The notes below the pieces were generated by a model, which made no database searches, was not told the DNA's origin, and was given only the letters and a program-made list of their open reading frames with translations. The position numbers and the translations under genes were made by a program. From assembly GCF_018917525.1 (NCBI RefSeq), contig NZ_JAHLOS010000002.1:186001-250000 (forward strand): a DNA stretch of 64,000 bases. The letters run 5' to 3'. Source of the stretch: Enterococcus raffinosus (lineage in GTDB: Bacteria; Bacillota; Bacilli; Lactobacillales; Enterococcaceae). Shown one piece after another: positions 10,317 through 20,359 of this stretch. Position 1 is the first letter of the stretch. Each line of letters starts with the position of its first letter.

Positions 10317-10398
10317 TACAAAGCTCCTTTTTTATTGCTAATCAATTATTTTTTCAAAGAAAAATAAGCTTGATTTTCAAGCTAGATATTCTCCGCTA

Positions 10399-10473
10399 AA
10401 AGGAACCGCTCCTAATGCTTCTATGAAACCGAAGGAGCTTCCTTTGTCTTTATCACTAAGGCTAATTATAGCA
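10399..10473 (-). promoter_or_regulatory. Extended -10 promoter and hairpin leader of the ymf operon
   Basis: On the minus strand TGC-TATAAT (10473-10465) forms an extended -10 element; no good -35 is visible. Some 20-60 nt downstream the leader folds: 10399-10405 pairs with 10439-10445 and 10408-10413 with 10433-10438, with a CC bulge and a 19 nt loop. The rest of the 400 bp gap between ymfF and mscL shows no gene. Confidence 0.6.
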
Positions 10474-10715
10474 CAGGCGGGCCCCAAGATTCGAAATCAG
10501 CGCTGACCAATAGTCTGTTTTATTTCAAATTTTTTTCTTCTTTCGCTATACTAAAAATTAAGAAAAAATTCTCATCCAACTTTGCTGGCTCTATTTCTAC
10601 TTTTTTGGCTGTACGAAGTAGGACCTTTCATAAAAAGAAAGGTATTTTATAAAAGCTTGTAAGATATAGTAAAACGTTGGGTGATATACAACTTGCAAAT
10701 AAGGAGGAATACCCT

Positions 10716-11162
10716 ATGTTTAAAGAATTTAAAGAATTCTTGATGAGAGGTAATGTCATTGATCTTGCTGTTGGTGTTGTAATTGGTACTGCATTTACTG
10801 CAATCGTGACGAATATTGTTAATGGATTGATCACACCGTTGGTGGGGCTAATCGTATCATTATTTACGAAAGGAAAAGATTTAAACGAAGCGATGTCCGT
10901 TTTGGACTGGAAGCCAGTTAAAGGCGTGACATTTGCGTTTGGTGACGTGATTAGTGCATTGATTACCTTTATCATTACTGGTTTTGTTTTATTCCTGATC
11001 GTTAAAGCGGCGAATAAAGCAAAAAGCACTGTTGCTAAAGAAGAAGAGGAAGAAGATGTACCTGTACCGACAGCCGAAGAGTATTTAGCAGATATTCGTG
11101 ATCTTTTAGTCGAACAAAATAAAGCGGCTCAAGAAACTCAAAAGAACATCGAAGACAAATAA
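10716..11162 (+). CDS. mscL: Large-conductance mechanosensitive channel
   Basis: MscL opens on membrane tension to release solutes after osmotic downshock. The 148-residue product starts MFKEFKEFLMRGNVIDLAVG, matching the family's amphipathic N-terminal helix and pore helix. Two membrane segments follow (about 15-45 and 70-95), then a charged C-terminal bundle rich in Glu. The start is the ATG at 10716 with AAGGAGG upstream; 13 residues of upstream frame are discarded. The C-terminal helix is a little longer than in E. coli MscL, common in enterococci. Monocistronic, with a terminator directly after. Confidence 0.96.
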   Translation: MFKEFKEFLMRGNVIDLAVGVVIGTAFTAIVTNIVNGLITPLVGLIVSLFTKGKDLNEAMSVLDWKPVKGVTFAFGDVISALITFIITGFVLFLIVKAANKAKSTVAKEEEEEDVPVPTAEEYLADIRDLLVEQNKAAQETQKNIEDK

Positions 11163-11192
11163 AAATCATGGAGCCTAGGCTCCATGATTTTT
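11161..11192. terminator. Bidirectional terminator between mscL and veg
   Basis: A perfect 32 nt palindrome: AAAAATCATGGAGCC meets its complement with TAGGCTCC at the centre. A-run and T-run flanks serve both converging genes, and it overlaps the veg stop codon. Confidence 0.9.
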
Positions 11193-11436
11193 AAATTGCT
11201 TCTGTTAAAAATTCGATCTCTACTGTGCGAGTCAATACATCGGAATAGCTGTATGAAACACGTTCGAAAGAATTTTCTTCTGGGTCCAAATCAACCACAA
11301 ATACGGAAGGATACGTCTCAGTTAAGATTCCCTTACGTTGCGTTTGACGCTTGCGTCCCGTCTGAGCTACAAGCATAATCGGAGCACCAATACGGTCTTC
11401 CAAGTTTTTCTTGATAGACGCTAAAGTTGTTGGCAT
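11191..11436 (-). CDS. veg: Veg-family protein
   Basis: The 81-residue product begins MPTTLASIKKNLEDRIGA and contains GRKRQTQRKGILTETYPSVF and SYSYSDVLT, closely following the short Veg family of Firmicutes. In Bacillus Veg promotes biofilm matrix gene expression, probably by antagonising SinR; whether that holds here is unknown since no sinR is in view. The start at 11436 has GAGGTGA 6 nt upstream. It is convergent with mscL. Confidence 0.9.
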   Translation of the reverse strand: MPTTLASIKKNLEDRIGAPIMLVAQTGRKRQTQRKGILTETYPSVFVVDLDPEENSFERVSYSYSDVLTRTVEIEFLTEAI

Positions 11437-11541
11437 ACAGTTCACCTCAAAATACATTATAGCACAAATCTAAAACTTTTCAATGTTATCATAAGATAAA
11501 AAAATATGCAACTTTCTATCTTACTGAGGCGAACACAACTC

Positions 11542-12105
11542 CTATAATTCCTCATCCAGCTTATACAATTTTTTCTTTAATTTGTTCTTTGCCCGATTCA
11601 ACGCGTTATGGATCGACTTTTCTGGTTCATTTAGAAGCTGAGCGATCATTGATAGCTCCTCCCCCTTCAAATAGTAATACAAGGAACGATTTTCTAAAGA
11701 AGAAAGAGCAACTTCTCCAGCTAGCAACATCTCACTAATAAACAGATTTTCTTCTACATACTCATGGTATTGAAAGTGTTCATCAAAAGCCTCCACACCA
11801 ACTTTTTCCATCGAAATAGCCTGATGTTGGGCAAGACGTTTTCTAGCTTGCTGACGACGCAAAAGAGAGCGAATCCGATTTTCAAAAACCATCTTATAGT
11901 ATAAGCCAAATGTTGTGCCACGCCCTTTACGATAACTCTGTAGTGCATCGTAAAGGGCGATTCGTCCCTCCTGCAGCCAGTCATCGACATCAAAATCACG
12001 AATCGAGTAACGAGATTGCATATTGTAAACAACTGGTAAATATTGACTAAACATTTCTTCAAAAGCAGCACCATCAATTTTTTCATAACGCGTTGATTCT
12101 TCCAT
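11542..12105 (-). CDS. Sigma-70 family RNA polymerase sigma factor (SigH/ComX-like)
   Basis: The 187-residue protein has a compact region 2 with DVDDWLQEGRIALYDALQSY and TTFGLYYKMVFENRIRSLLRR, and a C-terminal region 4 helix-turn-helix (SMIAQLLNEPEKSIHNALNRAKNKLKK). This is the size of the alternative factors SigH and ComX. It sits at the end of the yacP-rlmB-mrnC-cysS cluster, exactly where sigH-like genes lie in bacilli. The target regulon cannot be told from sequence; competence or stationary-phase genes are the family precedent. Confidence 0.85.
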   Translation of the reverse strand: MEESTRYEKIDGAAFEEMFSQYLPVVYNMQSRYSIRDFDVDDWLQEGRIALYDALQSYRKGRGTTFGLYYKMVFENRIRSLLRRQQARKRLAQHQAISMEKVGVEAFDEHFQYHEYVEENLFISEMLLAGEVALSSLENRSLYYYLKGEELSMIAQLLNEPEKSIHNALNRAKNKLKKKLYKLDEEL

Positions 12106-12175
12106 TTTTTACACCCCTCTCAACAAGTAAAAGCATACACGCTTAATAAGTCAGAGAGGGGTGTTGGCAAGTAAT

Positions 12176-12703
12176 TTAATTTTTTTTGCTTAATTCGTCC
12201 AGTTTTCTGGACAATTTTTGCAATTGTTCATTATTCCACGGTGAATTGCGTCGAAAATTTTTAAATTGCGTATTTTTAGTATCCCCTGTAATCACGGCTT
12301 CGGTTTGTTGGACAGACTTGTACAATTCCCGCGCAGAGGTTCGCAAAGCTCCTTGCGAAAAAATCGTCCACTGTTCAGCAAGATCACTCGTTGCCACCGT
12401 TACCTGAGTCAAGCGATCGTTCAATTCACCAGCGATTCGTTCAATATAACTATCAGCCGTCTCATCCTCTTTTGTGAAAACAACAGTCAGCTGATACTTT
12501 TGATAGCTTTGGGTAATTCCTGGAACAAATTGTGCATCAAAAACAACGATCGTTTCCAAGCCCTGATACTTTGCATAGTTCGACAAACGAAACAGCAGCG
12601 CCTCGCGTGCCTCTTCTAAACGCTCTTGATTTTTCAATGCAGTCAATTCAGGCCACGCACCGATCATATTGTATCCGTCAACGATCAACAATTGTTTTTT
12701 CAT
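12176..12703 (-). CDS. yacP: NYN-domain ribonuclease YacP/Rae1
   Basis: The 175-residue protein is a PIN-like NYN domain: it begins MKKQLLIVDGYNMIGAWPEL, has VVFDAQFVPG and the acidic KEDETADSYIER triad, and TVATSDLAEQ. Homologue Rae1 in Bacillus cleaves mRNA in the ribosome A site. Its start codon overlaps the rlmB stop region, so it is translated in the same operon as rlmB, mrnC and cysS, an arrangement kept in most Firmicutes. Confidence 0.92.
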   Translation of the reverse strand: MKKQLLIVDGYNMIGAWPELTALKNQERLEEAREALLFRLSNYAKYQGLETIVVFDAQFVPGITQSYQKYQLTVVFTKEDETADSYIERIAGELNDRLTQVTVATSDLAEQWTIFSQGALRTSARELYKSVQQTEAVITGDTKNTQFKNFRRNSPWNNEQLQKLSRKLDELSKKN

Positions 12704-13533
12704 TACAACTCACTTCGCTTTCGGAAAACTTCATACATCAATAGACCAGCAGCAACCCCCGCATTCAAGCTTTGCACGTGACCTGTCATAGGAATCGTCA
12801 GCATCTCGTCGATTTCCTTTTTCAAACCAGCGCTCATCCCTTTGCCTTCGTTACCGATAATCAAAGCAATCGGTCCTTCTACCTTCCATTGACGATAATC
12901 GGTTCCTTCCATGTCCGTCCCAAAGATCCAATAGCCTTCATCTTTCAGCTGTTTAATACTTTGAGCTAAATTCGTCACTCGAGCGATCGGCACATATTCC
13001 ACTGCACCCGTTGATGCCTTTGTCACCACCGGTGTGATTCCCACAGAGCGATGCTTGGGAATTACCACGCCTGACACACCACTGGCATCGGCCGTCCGTA
13101 GAATCGAGCCAAAATTATGCGGGTCCTCTAAACTATCTAAAATCAGCAAGAAAGGCGCTTCTTCTGAAGCCACTTTTGCTAACAAGTCCTCTAGAGTCAA
13201 GTATTCATACGGGGTGATCCCTAAAACGATTCCTTGATGAACACCGCCGTCGCTTAATGTATCCAATTTTTGCTTAGGCACCCATTTCACCGGTACCGCC
13301 TGTTCTTTTGCCAAACTTTTCAGCTGGTCGATCTTATCGCCATGGGCATCCTCTTGCATAAATAGTTTATTCCCACGCCCCGCTTGAAGTGCTTCCACAC
13401 TCGCATGATGACCAAAAACAAAATTATTTTCTTCTGGCTCAAGCGTCTCTAATTCTTTGCGGCGGTCTTTAGACCGATCATTTTTCCGCTGATTTCGCCG
13501 ATCGTTTCCTCGATGCTGTTTCTTATCCTTCAT
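12703..13533 (-). CDS. rlmB: 23S rRNA 2'-O-methyltransferase RlmB
   Basis: SpoU/TrmH-class methyltransferase that methylates G2251 of 23S rRNA using S-adenosylmethionine. The N-terminus is an unusually basic Arg/Lys/Asp stretch (residues 1-30), then a substrate-binding domain opening at FVFGHHASVEAL, then the knot domain with LDSLEDPHNFGSILRTADASG and ALIIGNEGKGMS, and the terminal MTGHVQSLNAGVAAGLLMYE. Overlaps mrnC upstream and yacP downstream, so translation is coupled. Confidence 0.95.
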   Translation of the reverse strand: MKDKKQHRGNDRRNQRKNDRSKDRRKELETLEPEENNFVFGHHASVEALQAGRGNKLFMQEDAHGDKIDQLKSLAKEQAVPVKWVPKQKLDTLSDGGVHQGIVLGITPYEYLTLEDLLAKVASEEAPFLLILDSLEDPHNFGSILRTADASGVSGVVIPKHRSVGITPVVTKASTGAVEYVPIARVTNLAQSIKQLKDEGYWIFGTDMEGTDYRQWKVEGPIALIIGNEGKGMSAGLKKEIDEMLTIPMTGHVQSLNAGVAAGLLMYEVFRKRSEL

Positions 13534-13921
13534 TCACTTCGCCCGCTTTCTCTAAACACCATGCGATCAATTCTTCTAGTCGCTCTTTTCGTTCCAATAA
13601 GTGTAAATAACCCATTAATGCTTCAAAACCCGTAGACATACGATAAGTCATGATGTCGGTATTTTTTGCAGAAGTATAACTTTTCGCATTTCGACCACGC
13701 CGATAAATGCCTTGCTCTTCTTCTGTCAGCATACCATCATCGAGCATTTTTTGAATCAACGTTGCTTGAGCTTTAGCGGAAACAAAATGAGTCGCCATAT
13801 GATGCAGCTTATTTGGGCGCGTCTGGCCTTCTCGGACTAGAAAATCCCGCACGTAAGTTTCATAAATGGCGTCACCAACATACGCTAGTGCCAGTGCGTT
13901 TAATTGTTTATAGTCTGTCAT
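13523..13921 (-). CDS. mrnC: Mini-ribonuclease III
   Basis: A 132-residue RNase III catalytic domain without the double-stranded RNA-binding domain, as expected of Mini-III, which matures 23S rRNA. Visible motifs are LALAYVGDAIYETYVR near the N-terminus, FVSAKAQA and EQGIYRRGRNAKSY. I start at the ATG at 13921, which overlaps the cysS stop as TAATG; five further in-frame residues upstream lie inside cysS. It overlaps rlmB by 11 nt. Confidence 0.94.
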   Translation of the reverse strand: MTDYKQLNALALAYVGDAIYETYVRDFLVREGQTRPNKLHHMATHFVSAKAQATLIQKMLDDGMLTEEEQGIYRRGRNAKSYTSAKNTDIMTYRMSTGFEALMGYLHLLERKERLEELIAWCLEKAGEVNEG

Positions 13922-15330
13922 TATGCTCGTCTCCAACGGACGCCTTGAGGGGTGTCTTCTAAAATAATTCCTTGTTCTTTTAATTGATCGCGGATTTCAT
14001 CACTGCGAGCAAAGTTTTTATCTTTACGGGCTTGATTACGTTCTTCAATCAATTGATCAATCTCTTCATCTAATAAGCCAGCTGTTTGGAATTCGATCCC
14101 AAAAACATTCAGCATGTTTGTAAATTCTTCTAATGCCGCAGTTAAAATCGCCGCTGAAACTTTTTCTTGGTCGCTGTAATTGTTCAGCCATTTTGCTAAT
14201 TCATATACAACCGTGATCCCATTGGCCGCATTGAAGTCATCGTCCATCTCTTCAACAAACCGATCCTTCAGCACTTGTAGCTCACTCGTTTTTTCTTGGT
14301 CATCAGCCAACACTGCTTCCGCTGTATCCTGACGGAAGGTCGCATTTTCAAAGGCAGTACGTAATTTTTGCAGATTTGCCTGAGCATCCTTCATAGTTGC
14401 TTCACTGTAGCGAATCGGACGACGATATTGTGTCGTTGCCATGAAAAACCGTAAAATCTGAGGATCAATTTCTTTGACTAAATCGTGAACCGTCACGAAA
14501 TTCCCTAGGGATTTGCTCATTTTAGCATCGTCTTCCCCAATGGTTACGTAGCCATTGTGCATCCAATAGTTCGCAAAACGTTGACCCGTTTTGGCTTCAC
14601 TTTGTGCGATCTCATTTTCATGATGAGGGAATTCCAAGTCTTGTCCGCCGCCGTGGATATCGATCGTGTCACCTAGATGTTTGGTGGCCATCACCGAGCA
14701 TTCAATATGCCAGCCTGGACGGCCTTCACCCCAAGGCGATTCCCAGGAAATCTCATCCGGCTTCGCACTTTTCCATAAGGCAAAATCTAACGGATCTTCT
14801 TTGATTGCTTGCTCTGCACCAGTCCGCTGGCTTGCTCCAACCTCTAGTTCATCAATCGATTGATCGCTCAACTCGCCATAATGTTCAAACTTCCGGGTAC
14901 GATAATAGACGTCCCCTTCTGCTTCGTAAGCATAGCCCTTTTCAATCAAAGTTTCGATAAACGCTAAAATATCAGGAATATGATTGATAACTCGCGGATG
15001 CAATGTCGCCGGTTTTACATTCAGCGCGGCAGTGTCTTCTTCAAAAGCTGCAATAAAACGATCCGCTACTTCAGGTGCAGTAATCGATAACTCCTTCGCA
15101 GCTTTGATGATTTTGTCATCAACATCGGTAAAGTTCGATACGTAATTCACTTCATATCCGCGATATTCAAAATAACGGCGGATCACATCAAAAGCAATCG
15201 AACTGCGGGCATTTCCGATATGAATGTAGTTATAAACGGTTGGTCCGCAGACATACATTCGAACTTTATTTTCTTCAATTGGTTTAAAAATTTCTTTTTC
15301 TCTAGTCAACGTATTGTGTATTTTAATCAT
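13921..15330 (-). CDS. cysS: Cysteinyl-tRNA synthetase
   Basis: Class I synthetase of about 469 residues charging tRNA-Cys. The HIGH motif appears as YIHIGNARS after VCGPTVYN, with the zinc-binding [10 protein letters not shown] and the KMSKS motif as [10 protein letters not shown] start at the ATG at 15330 ([13 protein letters not shown]), which has AAGAAGG 6 nt upstream and overlaps the end of cysE by 8 nt. The pair is controlled by the T-box upstream of cysE, sensing uncharged tRNA-Cys. Confidence 0.96.
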   Translation of the reverse strand: MIKIHNTLTREKEIFKPIEENKVRMYVCGPTVYNYIHIGNARSSIAFDVIRRYFEYRGYEVNYVSNFTDVDDKIIKAAKELSITAPEVADRFIAAFEEDTAALNVKPATLHPRVINHIPDILAFIETLIEKGYAYEAEGDVYYRTRKFEHYGELSDQSIDELEVGASQRTGAEQAIKEDPLDFALWKSAKPDEISWESPWGEGRPGWHIECSVMATKHLGDTIDIHGGGQDLEFPHHENEIAQSEAKTGQRFANYWMHNGYVTIGEDDAKMSKSLGNFVTVHDLVKEIDPQILRFFMATTQYRRPIRYSEATMKDAQANLQKLRTAFENATFRQDTAEAVLADDQEKTSELQVLKDRFVEEMDDDFNAANGITVVYELAKWLNNYSDQEKVSAAILTAALEEFTNMLNVFGIEFQTAGLLDEEIDQLIEERNQARKDKNFARSDEIRDQLKEQGIILEDTPQGVRWRRA

Positions 15331-15856
15331 GTTGAACCTTCTTTCCATGTAATCTTGCTACTTTGGCTGGTACGCCTACTGCAGTCGCATCAGCGGGTAT
15401 ATCATTTAATACGACAGCGCCTGCGCCAATCTTACTTCTGGCACCAATTTCAATTGGCCCCAAAATTTGAGCATTTGCTGAGATAAAAGCACCTTGACGC
15501 ACTGTCGGATGCCGTTTTCCAGTGTCTTTTCCTGTTCCGCCTAGTGTCACACCATGGAATAGTACGACATCCCGTTCGACTTCGGCCGTCTCACCGATCA
15601 CCACACCCATTCCATGATCGATAAAAACCCCAGGAGCAATTTTAGCACCAGGATGAATCTCAATCCCCGTCAAAAAACGCCAAAATTGCGAATGGACTCG
15701 AGCTAACAAAAACCACTGATGCCGATAGAGAAAATGTGAAAACTTATGGAAAAACAACGCGTGAACACCTGGATATGTAAGCACAACCTCTATGCCTGTC
15801 CTAACTGCCGGATCATTTTTCTTCGCTGCTGCGATCGCTTCTTGCCACCATCCCAT
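15323..15856 (-). CDS. cysE: Serine O-acetyltransferase
   Basis: CysE acetylates serine with acetyl-CoA, the first committed step of cysteine synthesis. The 177-residue protein is the short form: a helical N-terminus, then a left-handed beta-helix hexapeptide repeat domain with [41 protein letters not shown] and [16 protein letters not shown], ending in [12 protein letters not shown]. It is the first gene after the cysteine T-box and is translationally overlapped with cysS, tying cysteine supply to tRNA-Cys charging. Confidence 0.95.
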   Translation of the reverse strand: MGWWQEAIAAAKKNDPAVRTGIEVVLTYPGVHALFFHKFSHFLYRHQWFLLARVHSQFWRFLTGIEIHPGAKIAPGVFIDHGMGVVIGETAEVERDVVLFHGVTLGGTGKDTGKRHPTVRQGAFISANAQILGPIEIGARSKIGAGAVVLNDIPADATAVGVPAKVARLHGKKVQHD

Positions 15857-15929
15857 TTACCTCAACTCCTTTTTTATTCTTACGCATAATACCATTTGCG
15901 CTAATTCCTTTTGCGAAAAGCATCCCTGA

Positions 15930-16145
15930 AAACAGAAAAGCGCCTTTTGAGTTTCCTCAAAAGACGCTTTAACGTGGTCCCACTTTTGTTTGCAAAATCT
16001 GCCTCAAACAGGTAACGTCTGTGAAACGTCCTTAGCTACATATCGCTAAGACCACTCGGAGGTGCATTTCGTAAGCGTTGATTTGACTGCTTCCACCACC
16101 CGCAGCCTCTCTGAAAAATCGTCACCTACTACTTCTTCTCTTCTT
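15930..16145 (-). ncRNA. T-box leader (cysteine) of cysE-cysS
   Basis: Read on the minus strand, the leader contains the conserved T-box AGTGGGACCACG (15984-15973) just before a strong terminator: 15937-15951 pairs with 15956-15970 around TTTC, followed by T-rich sequence. The specifier-loop region reads GAAATGCACC, giving UGC (Cys) at 16066-16064, which fits the downstream cysE-cysS genes. T-boxes switch from terminator to antiterminator when uncharged cognate tRNA binds. It lies between gltX and cysE. Confidence 0.92.
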
Positions 16146-16150
16146 TGTGT

Positions 16151-17608
16151 TTACATTACTTGATCTAAATGTGCTAAGGCTTTTTCTTTGCCTAAGATTT
16201 CAACTGTTTCTGGTAGTTCCGGTCCGTGTACTACACCGCTGACAGCTACACGAATTGGCATCCAAAGATTCTTACCTTTAATTCCCGTTTCTTTTTGAAC
16301 AGCCTTAATTGATGCTAAAACATTCGCAGCGTCAACTGTGTCTAAGCTTTCTAGCTGAGCTTTGAAAGCAGCTAAGACAGTTGGAACGCCTTCGCCAGCT
16401 AACACTTCTTTTGCGGCATCGTCTAGTTCAAGATGATCTTGGAAGAACAAACTTGATACTTCAGTGATTTCCGCAGCATAGCTCATTTGTGGTTGATACA
16501 AACTGACTACACGTTTCACCCAATCCTTACGTTCAGGCGTTGGATTTTCTTCGACTTTACCAGCCTTGATTAAATATGGCAAGCATAATTCAGTTAATTT
16601 ATCCAAATCCATCGCTTTGATGTAATGATTATTGACCCATTCTAATTTCTTCTGATCAAATGCTGCTGGTGATTTGCTCAAACGATCAGTATCGAAAATC
16701 TTGATTAGTTCATCCTGTGGGAAAATCTCATCTTCTCCAACTGGCGACCAGCCGAGCAACGCAATAAAGTTGAACATCGCTTCTGGCAAATACCCTAATT
16801 CGCGATACTGTTCGATAAATTGCAGAATGCTTTCATCACGTTTACTTAGTTTTTTGCCGGTTTCAGTATTGATAATCAAGGTCATATGACCAAATGTTGG
16901 ACGTGGCCAACCAAAGGCATCGTAGATCATTAATTGTTTTGGCGTATTGGCAATGTGATCATCGCCGCGCAGTACATGCGTAATCTTCATCAGATGATCA
17001 TCTACGGCTACAGCAAAATTGTATGTTGGCATACCATCGCGCTTTTGGATGATAAAGTCACCGCCGACATTATCCGATTCAAAGCTGATCTCGCCTTTGA
17101 CCATATCATCAAACGTAAAGCTGGTATTGCGAGGGACACGGAAGCGAATAACTGGTTCTAGACCTTGTGCTTCTTTTTCAGCTTGTTCCTCTGGTGTCAA
17201 ATTGGCACATTTACCTGAATAATGAGGCATTTCGCCGCGTGCACGTTGGGCTTCACGTTCAGCCTCTAGCTCTTCAGAGGTACAGTAGCATTTGTATGCC
17301 AAATTACTCATCAATAATTGATCAATTAACGGCTGATAAACATCGCGTCGTTCTGATTGACGATAAGGACCATATTTTCCAGGATTTTCAGGAGATTCAT
17401 CCCAATCAATCCCTAACCAAGCCAAGTTTTCTAATTGGCTTTTTTCGCCGCCTTCGATATTTCTCTTTAAATCAGTGTCCTCGATCCGAATGATGAATTC
17501 TCCATCATTGTGACGAGCAAATAGATAATTGAACAACGCTGTTCGGGCATTTCCGATGTGTAAGTGTCCTGTTGGACTTGGTGCGTAGCGCACACGAATT
17601 TTCGACAT
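16151..17608 (-). CDS. gltX: Glutamyl-tRNA synthetase
   Basis: Class I synthetase of 485 residues, the non-discriminating type expected in Firmicutes, charging tRNA-Glu and probably tRNA-Gln. It begins with the HIGH region [20 protein letters not shown] and has the KMSKS equivalent [11 protein letters not shown] near residue 250, plus the zinc-region cysteines [15 protein letters not shown] and CANLTPEEQ. Upstream is yacL with a long inverted repeat between; downstream, the T-box terminator can uncouple cysE. Confidence 0.96.
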   Translation of the reverse strand: MSKIRVRYAPSPTGHLHIGNARTALFNYLFARHNDGEFIIRIEDTDLKRNIEGGEKSQLENLAWLGIDWDESPENPGKYGPYRQSERRDVYQPLIDQLLMSNLAYKCYCTSEELEAEREAQRARGEMPHYSGKCANLTPEEQAEKEAQGLEPVIRFRVPRNTSFTFDDMVKGEISFESDNVGGDFIIQKRDGMPTYNFAVAVDDHLMKITHVLRGDDHIANTPKQLMIYDAFGWPRPTFGHMTLIINTETGKKLSKRDESILQFIEQYRELGYLPEAMFNFIALLGWSPVGEDEIFPQDELIKIFDTDRLSKSPAAFDQKKLEWVNNHYIKAMDLDKLTELCLPYLIKAGKVEENPTPERKDWVKRVVSLYQPQMSYAAEITEVSSLFFQDHLELDDAAKEVLAGEGVPTVLAAFKAQLESLDTVDAANVLASIKAVQKETGIKGKNLWMPIRVAVSGVVHGPELPETVEILGKEKALAHLDQVM

Positions 17609-17639
17609 ATAATAGTTCCTCTTTCCCGCTTATTTAGCA

Positions 17640-17694
17640 AATGGATTGATTGTGCAATTTGCTACTCAACACAAATTGTACAATCAATCCATTG
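17640..17694 (-). repeat. Long inverted repeat between yacL and gltX
   Basis: AATGGATTGATTGT and a following GCAATTT segment pair with a second arm ending at about 17693, making a stem of some 21 bp with an 11 nt loop. No T-run follows on either strand, so it looks more like an mRNA-stabilising or processing structure than a simple terminator. Confidence 0.6.
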
Positions 17695-17712
17695 TTTAGT
17701 AAAGCTACACTG

Positions 17713-18867
17713 TTATTTTGCTGCTTTCTCATTAGTGTAGTCTAACTTCTTTTCAGGTGAATCGTCTTTAATGTTGCGGCTTGAATGAGCAGGTTTAGCA
17801 AAAATCATTCGTCCGGCAGCCGTTTGCAGGGCACTTGTTACGACAACTTCGATGTGTTCATTCATATAATGTTGTCCATCTTCCACGACCACCATTGTGC
17901 CATCATCCAAATAAGCAACCCCTTGTTGTCGCTCTGTTCCGGCCTTCACAACTAGAACGTTCATGTTTTCGCCTGGGATCACAACTGGCTTCACCGCATT
18001 CGCTAAAGCATTAATGTTCAAGACAGCAACATTTTGGAACTCTGAAACCTTATTCAAGTTGTAATCGTTCGTTACGATGACTCCATCCAACAATTTAGCC
18101 AGCTTGATCAATTTACTATCGACTTCACTGATGTCTTCAAAATCACCGTCATACATTTCAACAGCGATGCCTTCTTCTTTTTGCAAAGCATTCAGGATAT
18201 CCAGTCCGCGTCTTCCGCGTACCCGCTTCAAACTATCCCCAGAATCAGCGATATATTGCAATTCATACAAGACAAAATTCGGAATCATCAAGACCCCTTC
18301 TAAAAAGCCGGTCTTCGCAATATCATAGATCCGACCATCGATAATAACACTTGTATCTAAGATTTTATACTTATGAAAATGATCATCCGCCTTGCGCTCA
18401 AGGACTTCACCCTCATTAGTTTCAGCCTTTTTATTGCGGCCACTAAAGAATTTTTTCAATTCATCGATTCTAGTCGTTCCCATTCGGAAGCCTAAATATC
18501 CCAATAGCAGCATAATCAAAATCGGTAATGCGCTATTGATAAACGGAATTGGAATCTGGTACAACGGGGTCGTTCCGATCAATCCCAAGGTCAATCCTAA
18601 GATCGCACCGATCACTCCAAATAAAATGTACGTCAAGCTAAGCTCATTTAATTGTTTCTCAATTCTTTTTACCCCAATTGTGATTGGTTCTACGATAGCC
18701 AAAGAAATAATATAAAAAATAATTGCACCAATCAGGCCATTCGTAAGTGAATTATTCAACCACATGTTGTCTGCACTGCCAATTGCTGTCCAGGCTGTTG
18801 GTAGGAAAGTGATTCCTAAACTAATCCCAACAATCAGAACGATTACTGTTAACACACGTTTCTGCAT
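17713..18867 (-). CDS. yacL: PIN/TRAM-domain membrane protein YacL
   Basis: The 384-residue protein has about four N-terminal membrane segments (roughly residues 5-25, 42-62, 82-103, 108-126), a PIN nuclease-like domain beginning KILDTSVIIDGRIYDIAKTG with conserved acidic residues, and a C-terminal TRAM RNA-binding domain (NVLVVKAGTERQQGVAYLDDG). The function is not established; the domains suggest a membrane-bound ribonuclease. It lies between radA and gltX, the standard position in bacilli and enterococci. Confidence 0.92.
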   Translation of the reverse strand: MQKRVLTVIVLIVGISLGITFLPTAWTAIGSADNMWLNNSLTNGLIGAIIFYIISLAIVEPITIGVKRIEKQLNELSLTYILFGVIGAILGLTLGLIGTTPLYQIPIPFINSALPILIMLLLGYLGFRMGTTRIDELKKFFSGRNKKAETNEGEVLERKADDHFHKYKILDTSVIIDGRIYDIAKTGFLEGVLMIPNFVLYELQYIADSGDSLKRVRGRRGLDILNALQKEEGIAVEMYDGDFEDISEVDSKLIKLAKLLDGVIVTNDYNLNKVSEFQNVAVLNINALANAVKPVVIPGENMNVLVVKAGTERQQGVAYLDDGTMVVVEDGQHYMNEHIEVVVTSALQTAAGRMIFAKPAHSSRNIKDDSPEKKLDYTNEKAAK

Positions 18868-18927
18868 GCCATCCCTCCTAAGTTCTATTAATCTATTTTT
18901 TTAAGCAAAAAGCTTAGAATAAAGGGC

Positions 18928-18948
18928 GTGCCAGAGAGTCTCTGGCAC
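18928..18948 (-). terminator. Hairpin after radA
   Basis: GTGCCAGAGA and TCTCTGGCAC form a perfect 10 bp stem 10 bp beyond the radA stop codon. The following minus-strand sequence is only moderately T-rich, so termination may be partial. Confidence 0.6.
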
Positions 18949-18957
18949 TACCGCTTA

Positions 18958-20331
18958 TTAACGAAATACTTTTCTTAATGTCTCACCTAATGTTGCCACT
19001 GGAATCAATTCGATTCCCTTTGGCGGTGTCCAATCGCCCATGTTGTTCTTAGGGAGATAGATTCTTTTGAAGCCTAATTTGCTAGCTTCTTTGACACGCT
19101 GCTCGATACTGCTGACCCGACGAATCTCACCAGTCAAACCAATTTCACCGATAAAACATTCAGTTGCTTCCGTGCCGTTTTCTTTATAGCTGGAAGCAAT
19201 CGCCACCGCTACGGCCAAGTCAATTGCGGGTTCGTTTAGTTTCACACCGCCTGCCGCCTTTAGATACGCGTCTTGATTCTGCAAAAGTAAGCCGGCGCGT
19301 TTTTCTAAGACCGCCATGATCAAAGAGACGCGATTGAAATCCAATCCGGTCGTCGTTCGTTTCGCATTGCCGAAGACTGTGGGTGTTACTAATGCCTGTA
19401 CTTCAACTAAAATCGGTCGACTGCCTTCCATTGCCACCACGATCGCTGATCCCGTCGCACCTTCCAAGCGTTCCTCTAAGAAAACCTGAGAAGGATTAGC
19501 AACTTCCACTAGACCGCTCTCTCGCATCTCGAAAATTCCGATTTCATTAGTAGAACCAAAGCGGTTTTTTACCGCCCGTAAAATTCGGAAGCTGTGATGC
19601 TTTTCGCCTTCAAAATACAGTACGGTATCCACCATATGCTCCAACATTCGAGGACCAGCGATATTTCCCTCTTTTGTCACATGCCCGACGATAAAAATCG
19701 CGATACCGTTGGTTTTCGCCAGCTTCAATAGTTCCGCCGTCGTTTCACGGACCTGACTGACTGATCCGGCTACGCTGGTAATATCAGGCTGCGTCATGGT
19801 TTGGATCGAGTCGATGATGACATAATCGGGTTTCAGATTTTCAATCGTTCGACTGATCTCACCCATGTCTGTTTCAGCGTACAGATAGAAGTCCGTCTCG
19901 CTTGAACCCAAGCGCTCCGCTCGCAGTTTGATTTGCTGGGCACTTTCTTCCCCGGAAACATACAAAACATTTCCACCAGTCGCCGCAAGTTGATGCGAGA
20001 CCTGTAAAAGCAACGTGGATTTCCCGATGCCGGGGTCTCCACCAATCAAAACCAATGAACCTGGAACTACACCACCGCCTAAAACCCGATTCAATTCTGC
20101 TAACTCCGTTTGAATCCGCGTTTCTTTTTTAAAAACGACATCTTTTAGTTTGGTTGGCTGCGCGCGTTCACCTGTCAGGCTCACGCGATTCCGGCGATCC
20201 TCTGGATGGTTTTGTTCTATTTCTTCCACCATCGTGTTCCAGTTACCGCAGTTAGGACAACGCCCTAAATATTTAGGCGAGACATAGCCGCATTCTTGGC
20301 AGATAAATTGTGTCTTGGATTTTTTCGCCAA
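18958..20331 (-). CDS. radA: DNA repair protein RadA
   Basis: RadA (Sms) is a RecA-like ATPase that drives branch migration during recombination. The 457-residue protein has an N-terminal C4 zinc finger ([21 protein letters not shown]), Walker [13 protein letters not shown], the RadA-specific [11 protein letters not shown] motif, and a C-terminal Lon-protease-like domain lacking the catalytic serine dyad. It starts 28 nt after dut and heads the yacL-gltX side of the cluster. Confidence 0.96.
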   Translation of the reverse strand: MAKKSKTQFICQECGYVSPKYLGRCPNCGNWNTMVEEIEQNHPEDRRNRVSLTGERAQPTKLKDVVFKKETRIQTELAELNRVLGGGVVPGSLVLIGGDPGIGKSTLLLQVSHQLAATGGNVLYVSGEESAQQIKLRAERLGSSETDFYLYAETDMGEISRTIENLKPDYVIIDSIQTMTQPDITSVAGSVSQVRETTAELLKLAKTNGIAIFIVGHVTKEGNIAGPRMLEHMVDTVLYFEGEKHHSFRILRAVKNRFGSTNEIGIFEMRESGLVEVANPSQVFLEERLEGATGSAIVVAMEGSRPILVEVQALVTPTVFGNAKRTTTGLDFNRVSLIMAVLEKRAGLLLQNQDAYLKAAGGVKLNEPAIDLAVAVAIASSYKENGTEATECFIGEIGLTGEIRRVSSIEQRVKEASKLGFKRIYLPKNNMGDWTPPKGIELIPVATLGETLRKVFR

Positions 20332-20359
20332 AACCTTCGCCTCACTCGTTTATGAAATT

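Noticed and set aside
18928..18948. Second bidirectional terminator for yacL
   Set aside because: It is upstream of yacL on its strand; it can only act on radA transcripts.
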